Part shown: in pieces, positions 18,003 to 27,311 of the stretch
Position numbering within the stretch: the stretch's first letter is position 1
Layout of the letters: every line of letters begins with the position of its first letter
Origin: Streptomyces sp. NBC_01267
Lineage (GTDB): Bacteria; Actinomycetota; Actinomycetes; Streptomycetales; Streptomycetaceae
Length of the DNA: 64,000 bases
Direction: 5' to 3'
Assembly: GCF_036241575.1 (NCBI RefSeq)
Contig: NZ_CP108455.1
Location: 6,741,001-6,805,000, forward strand
The notes under the pieces: generated by a model
Databases searched by the model: none
The model's input: only the letters and a program-made list of their open reading frames with translations
What the model was told of the DNA's origin: nothing
Program-made: the position numbers and the translations under genes

Positions 18003-18623
18003 ATGAAACTCACGCTCACCTCGTTCCTCACCCTCGACGGTGTCGTACAGGCGCCGGGCGGCCCGGAAGAGGACCGCACCGGCGGATTCGAGTACGGGGG
18101 CTGGCTGGTCCCCTTCGCGGACGAGGAGATGGGGCGCTTCATGGCCGGGGTGCTCGCGCGCGCCGGTGCCTTCCTGCTCGGCCGCCGCACGTACGAGATC
18201 TTCGCCGGGAGCTGGCCGCAGGTCACCGACCCGGACGATCCGATCGCGACGTGTCTCAACGCCCTCCCCAAGCACGTGGTCTCCACCACGCTGGAGAGGA
18301 CGGACTGGCACAACTCCACGCTGCTCGGCCCGGACACCGCGGCGGAGGTCAAGCGGCTCAAGGCGCAGCCGGGACCTGAGCTGCAGATCCACGGCAGCCC
18401 GACCCTGGCCCGGTCCCTGATGGCGGACGGTCTCATCGACGAGTACAACCTGCTGGTCTACCCGGTCGTCCTCGGCACCGGGCAGCGGCTGTTCCCCGAG
18501 GGCGGGCTGCCCACGGCCTTCGAACTCACCGCGTCCCGGACGACCCCTGCCGGGGTCGCGATCCAGACGTACCGGCCCGCCGGACCGGCCACCTTCGGAT
18601 CGTTCGGCCCCGAGGCCGGGTAG
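18003..18623 (+). CDS. Dihydrofolate reductase-like (RibD C-terminal) protein
   Basis: A 206-residue protein of the DHFR/RibD-C fold. SFLTLDGVVQAPGGPEED at the N-terminus, LLGRRTYEIFAGSWP (NADPH-site region) and LVYPVVLGTGQRLFPEG are standard for this abundant actinobacterial family. It is a probable NAD(P)H-dependent reductase; most members have no assigned substrate and are not true folate reductases. ATG 18003 has GAAGGAG upstream. It stands alone between AIM24 and a two-component pair. The stop lies inside a small GCCCC/GGGGC hairpin. Confidence 0.85.
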   Translation: MKLTLTSFLTLDGVVQAPGGPEEDRTGGFEYGGWLVPFADEEMGRFMAGVLARAGAFLLGRRTYEIFAGSWPQVTDPDDPIATCLNALPKHVVSTTLERTDWHNSTLLGPDTAAEVKRLKAQPGPELQIHGSPTLARSLMADGLIDEYNLLVYPVVLGTGQRLFPEGGLPTAFELTASRTTPAGVAIQTYRPAGPATFGSFGPEAG

Positions 18624-18738
18624 CCCCGCCGGGGCAAGGCGGTACCGGACCGGCCGAAAGTCCCGTACCGCGCGACTTTGGTCTCGACTCCGGTCCGGAA
18701 GGCCGCACCCGCCGGCGGCTCTGCGTAGCTTTGCCGGT

Positions 18739-19953
18739 ATGACTCCTCCGGAATACCCCTGGCTGCTGCCTTCGGCCCTCGCCGATCCGGAGTCCGCCAC
18801 CGACCGGGAGCGGCCCCGGCGCACCCTCCGCGACTGGGTCGTGGACATCACCGCCTTCCTGCTCGCCGCGGGCATCGCGGTGCTGGCCCTGGACTCCCTC
18901 AACAACGCGGGTCACTACTCCGGCGTCGCCTCCACCGCCGACCAGGTGGCGGGCGGCGTCGCCTGCTGCGCCCTGTGGGTGCGCAGGCGCTGGCCGGTGG
19001 GGCTCGCGGTCGTCCTGGTCCTCGTCGGAGCCGTCGCGCCGCTCGCCTCCGGGGCCCTCTTCGTGGCGCTGTTCAGCGTGGCCGTCCACCGCCCGTTCCG
19101 CCCGGTCGCGATCCTCGGCGCGCTGGCGCTGGTGAGCGGGGTAGTGCAGGCCTGGCTGCGCCCCGACCCGACCATGTCGTGGATCGGCTCGGCGCTCTTC
19201 GGTACGGTGCTGATCCTGCTGGTGATCGCCTGGGGGATGTTCGTCCGCTCCCGTCGCCAGCTCGTCGTGGTGCTGCGCGAGCGCGCCCACCGGGCCGAGG
19301 CCGAGGCGGACCTCCGCGCCGAGCAGGCGCAGCGGCTGGCCCGCGAGGCCATCGCCCGGGAGATGCACGACGTACTGGCCCACCGGCTGACCCTGCTCAG
19401 CGTCCACGCGGGCGCCCTGGAATTCCGGCCCGGCGCACCCGCGCCCGAGGTGGCCCGCGCGGCCGGGGTCATCCGGGACAGCGCGCACGAGGCTCTGCAG
19501 GACCTGCGCGAGATCATCGGTGTGCTCCGGACGCCCGGTGAGGGCGAGGAGAACCGGCCGCAGCCCACGCTCGTCACCCTGGAGGCCCTGGTGGACGAGT
19601 CCCGGCAGGCCGGGATGCGGGTGGTCCTGACGAATCCGCTGGCCGACCCGGCCGCCGTCCCCGCGGCCACCGGCCGTACCGCGTACCGCATCGCCCAGGA
19701 AGGGCTCACCAACGCCCGTAAGCACGCGCCGGGGGCCGAGGTCACCGTCGCGCTGTCCGGCAGCCCCGGCGCCGGGCTCACCGTCGAGGTACGGAACCCG
19801 GCCCCGCCCGGCGACGTACCGAAGGTGCCCGGATCCGGGCAGGGCCTGATCGGTCTGACCGAGCGGGCCACCCTGGCCGGTGGCCGTCTCGACCACGGGT
19901 CCACGGACAGCGGCGGCTTCCGGCTGACCGCCTGGCTACCCTGGCCCTCGTGA
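18739..19953 (+). CDS. Sensor histidine kinase (HisKA_3 type)
   Basis: A 404-residue membrane kinase. Hydrophobic spans are at about 35-52, 70-80, 86-118, 124-140 and 150-170, then a cytoplasmic coiled stretch (RERAHRAEAEADLRAEQAQR) and the dimerisation domain with phospho-acceptor His210 in AREMHDVLAHRL. HATPase_c motifs are EGLTNARKHAPG and GSGQGLIGLTERATLAGG. The stop overlaps the GTG of the regulator (GTGA). The signal is unknown; DesK-like architecture suggests a membrane or lipid signal. Confidence 0.9.
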   Translation: MTPPEYPWLLPSALADPESATDRERPRRTLRDWVVDITAFLLAAGIAVLALDSLNNAGHYSGVASTADQVAGGVACCALWVRRRWPVGLAVVLVLVGAVAPLASGALFVALFSVAVHRPFRPVAILGALALVSGVVQAWLRPDPTMSWIGSALFGTVLILLVIAWGMFVRSRRQLVVVLRERAHRAEAEADLRAEQAQRLAREAIAREMHDVLAHRLTLLSVHAGALEFRPGAPAPEVARAAGVIRDSAHEALQDLREIIGVLRTPGEGEENRPQPTLVTLEALVDESRQAGMRVVLTNPLADPAAVPAATGRTAYRIAQEGLTNARKHAPGAEVTVALSGSPGAGLTVEVRNPAPPGDVPKVPGSGQGLIGLTERATLAGGRLDHGSTDSGGFRLTAWLPWPS

Positions 19954-20624
19954 CCATCAGGCTGCTCGTCGTCGACGACGACCCCCTCGTACGTGCCGGG
20001 CTCGCCCTCATGCTCGGTGGCGCCGACGACATCGCGATCGTCGGCGAGGCGGCGGACGGCTCCGAGGTACCGGCCCTGATCGCGGACGTCCACCCCGATG
20101 TGGTGCTGATGGACATCCGGATGCCCGGTGTGGACGGGCTGACGGCCACCGAACGGCTGCGGGGCCGTCCCGGCGCGCCGGAGGTCGTCGTGCTGACCAC
20201 CTTCCACGCCGACGAACAGGTGCTGCGGGCGATGCGCGCCGGAGCCGCCGGATTCGTCCTGAAGGACACCCCGCCCGCCGACATCGTCGCCGCGGTACGC
20301 AGAGTGGCGGCCGGTGATCCGGTGCTGTCCCCGGCCGTCACCAGGCAGCTGATGAACCGGGTGGCGGGCGCGGCACCCGACGACCGTTCGGTGCGCGCGC
20401 GGGCGCGGTTCGGTGAACTGGCCGGGCGGGAAAGGGAGGTGGCGGTCGGTGTCGGGCGCGGGCAGTCGAACGCGGAGATCGCGGCGGCCCTGTATCTGAG
20501 CGTGCCCACGGTCAAGACCCAGGTGTCGCGGATTCTGGCCCGTCTTGGCTTCAACAACCGTGTCCAGATCGCGCTGTTGGTGCACGACGCGGGGTTCCTC
20601 GACGGGGACGGCACCGTACGCTGA
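19950..20624 (+). CDS. NarL/LuxR-type response regulator
   Basis: A 224-residue response regulator. The receiver has VDDDPLVRAG and the phospho-acceptor Asp55 in VVLMDIRMPG. The LuxR-type helix-turn-helix is at about 150-215 (REREVAVGVGRGQSNAEIAA, VPTVKTQVSRILARLG). It is co-transcribed with the kinase before it. The cytochrome P450 gene begins only four bases after its stop, so the pair and the two enzyme genes probably form one operon. Confidence 0.92.
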   Translation: MTIRLLVVDDDPLVRAGLALMLGGADDIAIVGEAADGSEVPALIADVHPDVVLMDIRMPGVDGLTATERLRGRPGAPEVVVLTTFHADEQVLRAMRAGAAGFVLKDTPPADIVAAVRRVAAGDPVLSPAVTRQLMNRVAGAAPDDRSVRARARFGELAGREREVAVGVGRGQSNAEIAAALYLSVPTVKTQVSRILARLGFNNRVQIALLVHDAGFLDGDGTVR

Positions 20625-20628
20625 AGTG

Positions 20629-21810
20629 ATGACGGTGATCGATCTGCGGGAACACGCCGAGGACTTCAACTCCGATCCGTATCCGTACTTCGCCAAGATG
20701 CGCGCCGCCGGGCCCGTGCACCAGATCCGTACCAACGAGAGCGGCGACGTCTGGGTGGTCGTCGGGTACGAGGAGGGGCGGGCCGCGCTGGCCGATCCCC
20801 GGCTGTCCAAGGACCCCCGGACACTGACCGCTTGGGGGCCCGACGTCACCCCCTTCTCCAACATGCTGGAGCTGGACCCGCCGCACCACACCCGGCTGCG
20901 CAAGCTGGTGACACGGGCGTTCACCGGGCGCCGGGTCGAGGCGCTGCGGCCCCAGGTGCAGCGCATCACCGACACACTGCTCGACACGATGCTGGCCGCC
21001 CCGGACCGCAGGGCGGGTCTGGTGGACTCGCTGGCCTTCCCGCTGCCCATGACCGTGATCTGCGAGCTGCTCGGCGTGCCCGACCTGGACCGGGACAACT
21101 TCCGTAAGTGGTCCAACGAACTGGTCTCGCCGAGTGATCCGGAGTCCGAGCTCGCGGCGGTCGAGGCGATGCGCGGATACCTCGTCGAGCTGGTCGACGG
21201 CAAGCGCGCCGCGGAGCCGGGCGACGACCTGATGAGCGTCCTGGTCCGTACCCGCGACGAGGCGGGCGACGAGCTGACGCAGCAGGAACTGATCGGCATG
21301 GCCTTCCTGCTGCTGGTCGCCGGTCACGAGACCACCGTGAACCTGATCTCGAACGGGATCCGGGCGCTCCTCTCGCACCCGGACCAACTGGCCGCGCTGC
21401 GGGCCGACATGGGGCTGCTCGACGGCGCGGTGGAGGAAATGCTGCGCTACGACGGCCCGGTGGAGGTCGCCACCTACCGCTTCACGCGCGAGCCCGTCAC
21501 GATCGGCGGCACCGAGATCCCGGCGGAGCAGGGTGTGCTCGTCGCCCTCGCGTCCGCCGACCGTGACCCGGACCGCTACCCGGACGCCGACCGGTTCGAC
21601 ATCCGGCGCGCCCCGCAGGGCCACCTCGCCTTCGGTCACGGCATCCACTTCTGTCTGGGCGCGCCGCTGGCGAGGATGGAGGGCCGGATCGCGGTCCGTA
21701 CGCTGCTCGAACGCTGCCCGGATCTGGCCCTCGACACGGAGCGCGGCGCGTACGAGTGGATCCCCGGACTCCTCATCCACGGGGTGCGCGAGCTGCCGGT
21801 GCGCTGGTAG
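20629..21810 (+). CDS. Cytochrome P450
   Basis: A 393-residue soluble bacterial P450. The I-helix oxygen motif is AGHETT (residues 231-236), the ExxR helix is EEMLRY, and the haem loop FGHGIHFCLGAPLA has the iron ligand Cys342. All key residues are present, so it should be active. It resembles CYP107/CYP105-like enzymes. The substrate is unknown, and no ferredoxin gene is adjacent. It starts four bases after the response regulator and is followed after 11 bases by a hotdog thioesterase, which suggests action on an acyl substrate or at least joint control. Confidence 0.92.
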   Translation: MTVIDLREHAEDFNSDPYPYFAKMRAAGPVHQIRTNESGDVWVVVGYEEGRAALADPRLSKDPRTLTAWGPDVTPFSNMLELDPPHHTRLRKLVTRAFTGRRVEALRPQVQRITDTLLDTMLAAPDRRAGLVDSLAFPLPMTVICELLGVPDLDRDNFRKWSNELVSPSDPESELAAVEAMRGYLVELVDGKRAAEPGDDLMSVLVRTRDEAGDELTQQELIGMAFLLLVAGHETTVNLISNGIRALLSHPDQLAALRADMGLLDGAVEEMLRYDGPVEVATYRFTREPVTIGGTEIPAEQGVLVALASADRDPDRYPDADRFDIRRAPQGHLAFGHGIHFCLGAPLARMEGRIAVRTLLERCPDLALDTERGAYEWIPGLLIHGVRELPVRW

Positions 21811-21821
21811 ACAGGCGTGCC

Positions 21822-22259
21822 ATGACAGAACTCGATCTGGAACTCGCGCGGAAGACGCTCGAAGCGCAGCCCTTCAGCCGTCTGGTGCAGGCCCGTGTCA
21901 GCGCGTTCGGGGACGGCGCGGCCGTACTGGAGGTGGACGTCCGCCCGGAACTGCTGCAGCAGAACGGCTTTCTGCACGGGGGAGTCCTGGCGTACGCGGC
22001 GGACAACGCGATCACCTTCGCGGCCGGGACCACGCTGGGGCCCGCCGTGCTGACCGGCGGCTTCTCCATCCAGTACGTACGGCCGGGCGCGGGCCGTACG
22101 CTCGTCGCCCGCGCGGCCGTGGCGCACACCGGGCGGCGGCAGGCCACCGTCCGCTGCGACCTCTTCATGGTGCGGGACGACGGCGGCGAGGTGCTGTGTG
22201 CCGTCGCGCAGGGGACCGTACTGTCCGCGGTGACGTCCCCGGAGCCCCCGGCGTCCTGA
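21822..22259 (+). CDS. PaaI-type hotdog thioesterase
   Basis: A 145-residue hotdog-fold protein. NGFLHGGVLAYAADNAITFAAG contains the PaaI motif HGGxxxxxxD (HGGVLAYAAD) with the catalytic Asp, and SIQYVRPGAGRTLVARA is the usual second half. It probably hydrolyses aromatic or medium acyl-CoA. It is the last gene of the kinase-regulator-P450 group, converging on the oxidoreductase gene at 22295. Confidence 0.88.
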   Translation: MTELDLELARKTLEAQPFSRLVQARVSAFGDGAAVLEVDVRPELLQQNGFLHGGVLAYAADNAITFAAGTTLGPAVLTGGFSIQYVRPGAGRTLVARAAVAHTGRRQATVRCDLFMVRDDGGEVLCAVAQGTVLSAVTSPEPPAS

Positions 22260-22294
22260 CCCACCGTCACCCGCACACCGTTCCGGGCGGAGGT

Positions 22295-23305
22295 TCAGCC
22301 GGTGACCAGCTCGTCCTCGTCCAGCCGGACCGGCCTGCGCGCGCGCCGGGACAGCTCGCAGGCCTCGGCGATGCGCAGCGCGTGCAGGGCCTCCCGGCCG
22401 TCGCAGGGGTTGGCCAGTTCGCCCCGGGCGACTTTCAGGAAGGCGTCCAGTTCGGCCGCGTACGCCGGGGCGAACCGCTCCAGGAAGCCGGGCCAGGGCG
22501 CTCCGGCGGGCGCCGGGCCGTGCGGTTCGGTGGAGGTGATCGGCGTCCGGTCGTCGAGCCCGACGGAGATCTGGTCGAGGTCACCGGCCAGTTCCAGCCG
22601 CACGTCGTAGCCCGCGCCGTTGCAGCGGGTGGCCGTGGCGGTCGCGAGTGCCCCGTCGTCCAGCGTGAGCAGCGCCGCGGCCGTGTCCACGTCACCGGCC
22701 TCGCGGAACATCGCAGGCCCCGCGTCGGACCCGGTCGCGTACACCTCCACCACCTCACGCCCCGTCACCCACCGCACCATGTCGAAGTCGTGCACCAGGC
22801 AGTCCCGGTAGATCCCGCCGGAGAGCGGCAGGTACGCGGCGGGCGGCGGCGCGGGATCGGAGGTGATGGCCCGGACGGTGTGCAGCCGGCCGAGCGCCCC
22901 GGACCGTACGCGCTCACGCGCGGCCGTGTACCCGGCGTCGAACCGGCGCATGAAGCCGAGTTGCAGGATGCTGCCCGCCGTCTCGACCTCCCGCAGCGCG
23001 GCCAGGGTGCCGGGCAGATTGAGGGAGACCGGCTTCTCGCAGAAGACCGGCAGTCCCGCGCGGGCGGCCCGTCCGACGAGTGCGGCGTGCGAGGAGGTCG
23101 CCGACGCGATCACGACGGCGTCCACGCCCCCGGAGAAGACCTCGTCGGCCGAGCGAACCGCGGTGGCCCCGGTCCGCCGGGCGACCTCGGCGGCCCGCGA
23201 CGCGTCGGCGTCGGCCACCACCAGCGCGCCGACGTCCCGGTGACCGCTGAGCACACCCGCGTGGAAGGAACCGATACGGCCCGTCCCGATGAGTCCGATA
23301 CGCAT
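22295..23305 (-). CDS. Gfo/Idh/MocA oxidoreductase (inositol 2-dehydrogenase-like)
   Basis: A 336-residue NAD(P)-dependent sugar/polyol dehydrogenase. The Rossmann motif GLIGTGRIGSFHAG is at the N-terminus, CEKPVSLN carries the conserved lysine of the EKP motif, and GGIYRDCLVHDFDMVRWVTG holds the catalytic Asp/His region. It fits myo-inositol 2-dehydrogenase (IolG-like), but other polyols are possible. Start ATG 23305 was chosen over ATG 23314. It is divergent from a GntR regulator; a palindrome in the 77-base gap probably controls both. Confidence 0.85.
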   Translation of the reverse strand: MRIGLIGTGRIGSFHAGVLSGHRDVGALVVADADASRAAEVARRTGATAVRSADEVFSGGVDAVVIASATSSHAALVGRAARAGLPVFCEKPVSLNLPGTLAALREVETAGSILQLGFMRRFDAGYTAARERVRSGALGRLHTVRAITSDPAPPPAAYLPLSGGIYRDCLVHDFDMVRWVTGREVVEVYATGSDAGPAMFREAGDVDTAAALLTLDDGALATATATRCNGAGYDVRLELAGDLDQISVGLDDRTPITSTEPHGPAPAGAPWPGFLERFAPAYAAELDAFLKVARGELANPCDGREALHALRIAEACELSRRARRPVRLDEDELVTG

Positions 23306-23346
23306 GGACCCCAACGTGGCCGCAGGCCCGTACCCCTGTCAAGCCT

Positions 23347-23358
23347 TTGTCCTGACAA
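23347..23358. promoter_or_regulatory. GntR-type operator between oxidoreductase and regulator
   Basis: TTGTCCTGACAA is a perfect palindrome of 5-bp arms around CT, 24 bases before the GntR start and 41 bases before the oxidoreductase start. A closely similar site, ATGTTCTGACAAA (24160-24172), precedes the transporter operon. Confidence 0.7.
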
Positions 23359-23382
23359 CCGGACCTGGGCTACCCTCCTGGC

Positions 23383-24147
23383 GTGTCGAAACCCACGGCC
23401 GACCCCGCCCTCAGCCTCGAACTCGGCGTGGACCGCAGCAGCCCGGTCCCGCTGTACTTCCAGCTCGCCCAGCAGCTGGAGTCGGCCATCGAGCGCGGCA
23501 GGCTCACCCCCGGCACCCTGTTGGGCAACGAGATCGACCTCGCGGGCCGACTGGGCCTCTCCCGTCCCACCGTCCGCCAGGCCATCCAGTCCCTCGTGGA
23601 CAAGGGGCTGCTGGTGCGGCGCCGCGGTGTCGGCACCCAGGTGGTGCACAGCCAGGTCAAGCGCCCGCTCGAACTGAGCAGCCTGTACGACGACCTGCTG
23701 GCCGCGGGCCAGCGGCCCACCACCCGCGTCCTGGCCAACGACACCGTCCCGGCACCGGCCGAGGTGGCCGCCGCGCTCGCCGTACCCGAAGGCAGCCCGG
23801 TCCAGCGCGTCGAGCGACTGCGGCTCGCGTACGAGGAGCCGATGGCGCAGCTCTGCAACTACCTTCCCGACGGACTGCTGCCGCTGGACACGGCGCAGCT
23901 GGAGGCCACTGGGCTGTACCGGATCATGCGCGCGGCGGGCATCACCCTGCACAGCGCCCGGCAGTCGGTGGGCGCGCGGGCCGCGACCGCCGAGGACGGG
24001 GCCCGCCTCGCCGAGCCGGCGGGGGCGCCGCTGCTCACCATGGAACGCACCACGTTCGACGTCACCGGCCGGGCCGTCGAGTTCGGTACGCACACCTACC
24101 GCGCCTCGCGGTACGCCTTCGAGTTCCAGCTCCTGGTACGGCCGTAA
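23383..24147 (+). CDS. GntR-family regulator with UTRA domain
   Basis: A 254-residue repressor-type protein. The winged helix is at about 15-85 (PVPLYFQLAQQLESAIERG, GRLGLSRPTVRQAIQSLVDKG) and the UTRA ligand domain at about 100-250 (VERLRLAYEEPMAQLCNYLP, TFDVTGRAVEFGTHTYRASR). HutC/FarR subfamily members bind small sugars or related effectors. It sits between a polyol dehydrogenase and a sugar ABC operon and has the same palindrome at both sides, so it most likely controls the whole locus and itself. Confidence 0.92.
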   Translation: MSKPTADPALSLELGVDRSSPVPLYFQLAQQLESAIERGRLTPGTLLGNEIDLAGRLGLSRPTVRQAIQSLVDKGLLVRRRGVGTQVVHSQVKRPLELSSLYDDLLAAGQRPTTRVLANDTVPAPAEVAAALAVPEGSPVQRVERLRLAYEEPMAQLCNYLPDGLLPLDTAQLEATGLYRIMRAAGITLHSARQSVGARAATAEDGARLAEPAGAPLLTMERTTFDVTGRAVEFGTHTYRASRYAFEFQLLVRP

Positions 24148-24159
24148 CAGCTCGTAAGA

Positions 24160-24172
24160 ATGTTCTGACAAA
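24160..24172. promoter_or_regulatory. Second GntR-type operator, before the transporter operon
   Basis: ATGTTCTGACAAA matches the TTGTCCTGACAA palindrome at 23347 in 10 of 12 positions. It lies 13 bases after the GntR stop and 218 bases before the binding-protein start. The leader between (24173-24390) contains no gene that could be supported. Confidence 0.6.
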
Positions 24173-24390
24173 GTGATGGACGGCGCCGTGCAGCCGCTGC
24201 TAGAACTCCCCTGCCGCAACCCGGCGGCCGGGAGAGAAGGCGGACCCCTTTGCGTACGACCTGGTACCCGATGACTGCCCGGCGGCGAGCGGTGAACCAT
24301 ACTTGGGCGGCTGGGCCGGGCCGACCCGGCCACCGTCCGCACCGACCGGTACGGCGAGAAGTACCGGCACAGCAAGAAGGGCAGCGCGTC

Positions 24391-25395
24391 GTGGCAAGGG
24401 TACGAACCTGGGTGAGTGGGGTGCTGGCGGTTGCGCTGGGGCTGTCCCTGGCGGGATGCAGCAGCACAGGCGGCAAGCGGGCCGAGGATCGTGCCGCGCA
24501 GGCGGCGGCCGTCGGCAGGTCGGCGGTGAACACCCCGAACTGGAAGATCGCCATGGTCACCCACTCGGGAGATGGCGACACCTTCTGGGACATCGTCCAG
24601 AAGGGCGCCAAGCAGGCGGCCGACAAGGACAACATCAAGTTCCTGTACTCGCACAGCGAGGAAGGGCAGCAGCAGGCCCAGCTGGTGCAGACCGCGATCG
24701 ACCAGAAGGTCGACGGGCTGATCGTCACCCTTGCCAAGCCCGACGCCATGAAGGCCGTCGTGGAGAAGGCCGAGAAGGCCGGGATCCCGGTGATCACCGT
24801 GAACTCCGGCTCCGAGGAGTCCAAGCAGTTCGGCGCACTCACCCACATCGGCCAGGACGAGACCATCGCCGGTGAGGCCGTCGGCGACGAGCTGAACAAG
24901 CGGGGCCGGAAGAAGGCCCTGTGCATCCTGCACGAGCAGGGCAACGTGGGCCACGAGCAGCGCTGCGCCGGAGCGAAGAAGACCTTCGACGGCACTCTGG
25001 AGAGCCTGTACGTCGACGGCACCAACATGCCCGACGTCCAGTCGTCCATCGAGGCGAAGCTGCAGGCCGACCACTCCATCGACTCCGTCGTCACCCTCGG
25101 CGCGCCCTTCGCGGACGCCGCCGTCCAGGCCAAGAACACCGCCCGGAGCAAGGCCGAGATCGACACCTTCGACCTGAACGCCAAGGTCGCCTCCGGCCTG
25201 GAGAAGGGCACCCTCGGGTTCGCCGTGGACCAGCAGCCGTATCTCCAGGGCTACGAGGCCGTGGACCTGCTCTGGCTCTACAAGTACAACGGCGACGTCC
25301 TCGGCGGCGGCCGGCCGGTCCTCACCGGGCCCCAGGTCATCACCAAGCAGGACGCGAGCGCCCTCGCCGCCTACACCCAGCGGGGGACGCGATGA
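24391..25395 (+). CDS. Sugar ABC transporter substrate-binding lipoprotein
   Basis: A 334-residue periplasmic-binding-protein type 1 lipoprotein (RbsB-like). Signal peptide with lipobox LAGC (cysteine near residue 24). The mature part begins [19 protein letters not shown] and has the family hinge motifs ([40 protein letters not shown]). The start was placed at GTG 24391 ([11 protein letters not shown]) with AGAAGG upstream; the frame is open further upstream but without a signal sequence. First gene of a five-gene operon. The ligand may be inositol or another polyol, judged from the neighbouring dehydrogenase. Confidence 0.88.
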   Translation: MARVRTWVSGVLAVALGLSLAGCSSTGGKRAEDRAAQAAAVGRSAVNTPNWKIAMVTHSGDGDTFWDIVQKGAKQAADKDNIKFLYSHSEEGQQQAQLVQTAIDQKVDGLIVTLAKPDAMKAVVEKAEKAGIPVITVNSGSEESKQFGALTHIGQDETIAGEAVGDELNKRGRKKALCILHEQGNVGHEQRCAGAKKTFDGTLESLYVDGTNMPDVQSSIEAKLQADHSIDSVVTLGAPFADAAVQAKNTARSKAEIDTFDLNAKVASGLEKGTLGFAVDQQPYLQGYEAVDLLWLYKYNGDVLGGGRPVLTGPQVITKQDASALAAYTQRGTR

Positions 25396-26429
25396 GCGCG
25401 ACCACGCAGGCACCGGACGAACGCCTGCTGCGCCCCTCCCTGCTGCGCAGACTGCTCGGCCGCCCGGAACTGGGCTCGGTCGTCGGCGCCATCGCCGTCT
25501 TCGTCTTCTTCTCGATCGTCGCGGACAGCTTCCTGCGGCCCTCCAGCCTCTCCACCGTGCTGTACGCGGCCTCGACCATCGGGATCATGGCCGTACCGGT
25601 GGCGCTGCTGATGATCGGCGGCGAGTTCGACCTGTCGGCCGGGGTCCTGGTGACGAGCTCGGCGCTGATCTCCTCGATGTTCAGCTTCCAGATGACGGCG
25701 AACGTCTGGGTCGGCGTCCTCGTCTCGCTGCTCGTCACGCTGGCCTTCGGCGCTTTCAACGGCTTCATGCTGACCCGCACCAAACTCCCCAGCTTCATCA
25801 TCACGCTGGGCACCTTCCTGATGCTCACCGGCCTGAACCTCGGCTTCACCAAGCTGATCAGCGGCACGGTCTCCACGAAGTCCATCGGCGACATGGAAGG
25901 GTTCACGTCGGCCAAGAAGGTCTTCGCCTCCCAGCTCACCATCGGCGACGTGAACCTCAAGGTCACCCTGCTGTGGTGGGCGGCCCTGATCGCCGTGGCG
26001 ACCTGGGTGCTGCTGCGCACCCGCGCGGGAAACTGGATCTTCGCGGTCGGCGGCAACGACGACGCCGCGCGCGCGGTCGGCGTCCCCGTCGTCAAGACCC
26101 GGATCGGCCTCTACATGGGCGTGGCGTTCGCCGCCTGGATCTCCGGTCAGCACCTGCTCTTCAGCTACGACGTCGTCCAGTCCGGCGAGGGCGTCGGCAA
26201 CGAACTGACGTACATCATCGCGGCCGTCATCGGCGGCTGCCTGATCACCGGCGGCTACGGCTCGGCGATCGGCTCCGCGGTCGGCGCGCTCATCTTCGGC
26301 ATGACCAGCAAGGGCATCGTGTACGCGGAGTGGAACCCGGACTGGTTCAAGTTCTTCCTGGGGGCGATGCTGCTCCTGGCCGCCCTGCTCAATGCCTGGG
26401 TACGCAAGCGAGCGGAGGCGTCGCGATGA
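25392..26429 (+). CDS. Sugar ABC transporter permease (RbsC-like)
   Basis: A 345-residue membrane permease of the BPD_transp_2 family. About nine to ten spans, with the family motifs [14 protein letters not shown] and [17 protein letters not shown], and a C-terminal [18 protein letters not shown] segment. The ATG overlaps the stop of the binding-protein gene (ATGA). It forms the channel with the ATPase below. Confidence 0.92.
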   Translation: MSATTQAPDERLLRPSLLRRLLGRPELGSVVGAIAVFVFFSIVADSFLRPSSLSTVLYAASTIGIMAVPVALLMIGGEFDLSAGVLVTSSALISSMFSFQMTANVWVGVLVSLLVTLAFGAFNGFMLTRTKLPSFIITLGTFLMLTGLNLGFTKLISGTVSTKSIGDMEGFTSAKKVFASQLTIGDVNLKVTLLWWAALIAVATWVLLRTRAGNWIFAVGGNDDAARAVGVPVVKTRIGLYMGVAFAAWISGQHLLFSYDVVQSGEGVGNELTYIIAAVIGGCLITGGYGSAIGSAVGALIFGMTSKGIVYAEWNPDWFKFFLGAMLLLAALLNAWVRKRAEASR

Positions 26430-27286
26430 CGGAGCGGACCACGACCGGGCAGCCGGTGCCCGAGCAGACCACTCCTCTGGTCGAGCTGGACGGCGTCAGC
26501 AAGTTCTACGGCAACATCAAGGCGCTCGAAGAGGTCTCCCTCGTCGTGCACGCGGGCGAGATCTCCTGTGTCCTCGGCGACAACGGCGCGGGCAAGTCCA
26601 CCCTCATCAAGATCATCTCCGGGCTGCACCGGCACGACGCGGGCCGCTTCCTGATCGACGGCGAGGAGACCACGCTCGGCAAGCCGCGGGAGGCACTGGA
26701 CCGGGGCATCGCCACCGTCTACCAGGACCTCGCCGTCGTCCCGCTGATGCCGGTCTGGCGCAACTTCTTCCTCGGCTCCGAGCCGACGAAGGGCACGGGC
26801 CCCCTCAAGCGCCTCGACGTCCAGCTGATGCGCGAGACCACCCGCGCCGAACTGCTGCGCATGGGCATCGACCTGCGCGACGTCGACCAGCCGATCGGCA
26901 CGCTCTCCGGCGGCGAACGCCAGTGCGTGGCCATCGCCCGCGCCGTGTATTTCGGGGCCAAGGTCCTCGTACTCGACGAGCCCACCGCGGCCCTCGGCGT
27001 GAAGCAGTCCGGCGTCGTGCTCAAGTACGTCGCGGCGGCCCGGGACGCCGGGCTCGGCGTGGTCCTCATCACGCACAACCCGCACCACGCCTACCTGGTC
27101 GGTGACCGTTTCGTCCTGCTCAAGCGCGGCACGATGTTCGGCAGCCACACCAAGGACGGCATCACCCTGGACGAGCTGACCCGGCAGATGGCCGGCGGCA
27201 GCGAACTGGAGGAGCTCAGCCACGAACTCCGCCGGACTTCCGGCCCCGCACGGCCCGGCGGGGATTCCGCCGAGGACGCTTCCTGA
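26426..27286 (+). CDS. Sugar ABC transporter ATPase, single domain
   Basis: A 286-residue ATPase with Walker [11 protein letters not shown]-loop [11 protein letters not shown], signature [14 protein letters not shown], Walker [13 protein letters not shown] and switch ITHNPHH. Unlike RbsA-type ATPases (about 500 residues, two cassettes) it has a single cassette, so it must act as a homodimer. The ATG overlaps the permease stop (ATGA). The C-terminal tail after about 255 is low-complexity and variable. Confidence 0.9.
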   Translation: MTERTTTGQPVPEQTTPLVELDGVSKFYGNIKALEEVSLVVHAGEISCVLGDNGAGKSTLIKIISGLHRHDAGRFLIDGEETTLGKPREALDRGIATVYQDLAVVPLMPVWRNFFLGSEPTKGTGPLKRLDVQLMRETTRAELLRMGIDLRDVDQPIGTLSGGERQCVAIARAVYFGAKVLVLDEPTAALGVKQSGVVLKYVAAARDAGLGVVLITHNPHHAYLVGDRFVLLKRGTMFGSHTKDGITLDELTRQMAGGSELEELSHELRRTSGPARPGGDSAEDAS

Positions 27287-27311
27287 CCCGACGGATGGCA
27301 GAATCTGCCCG

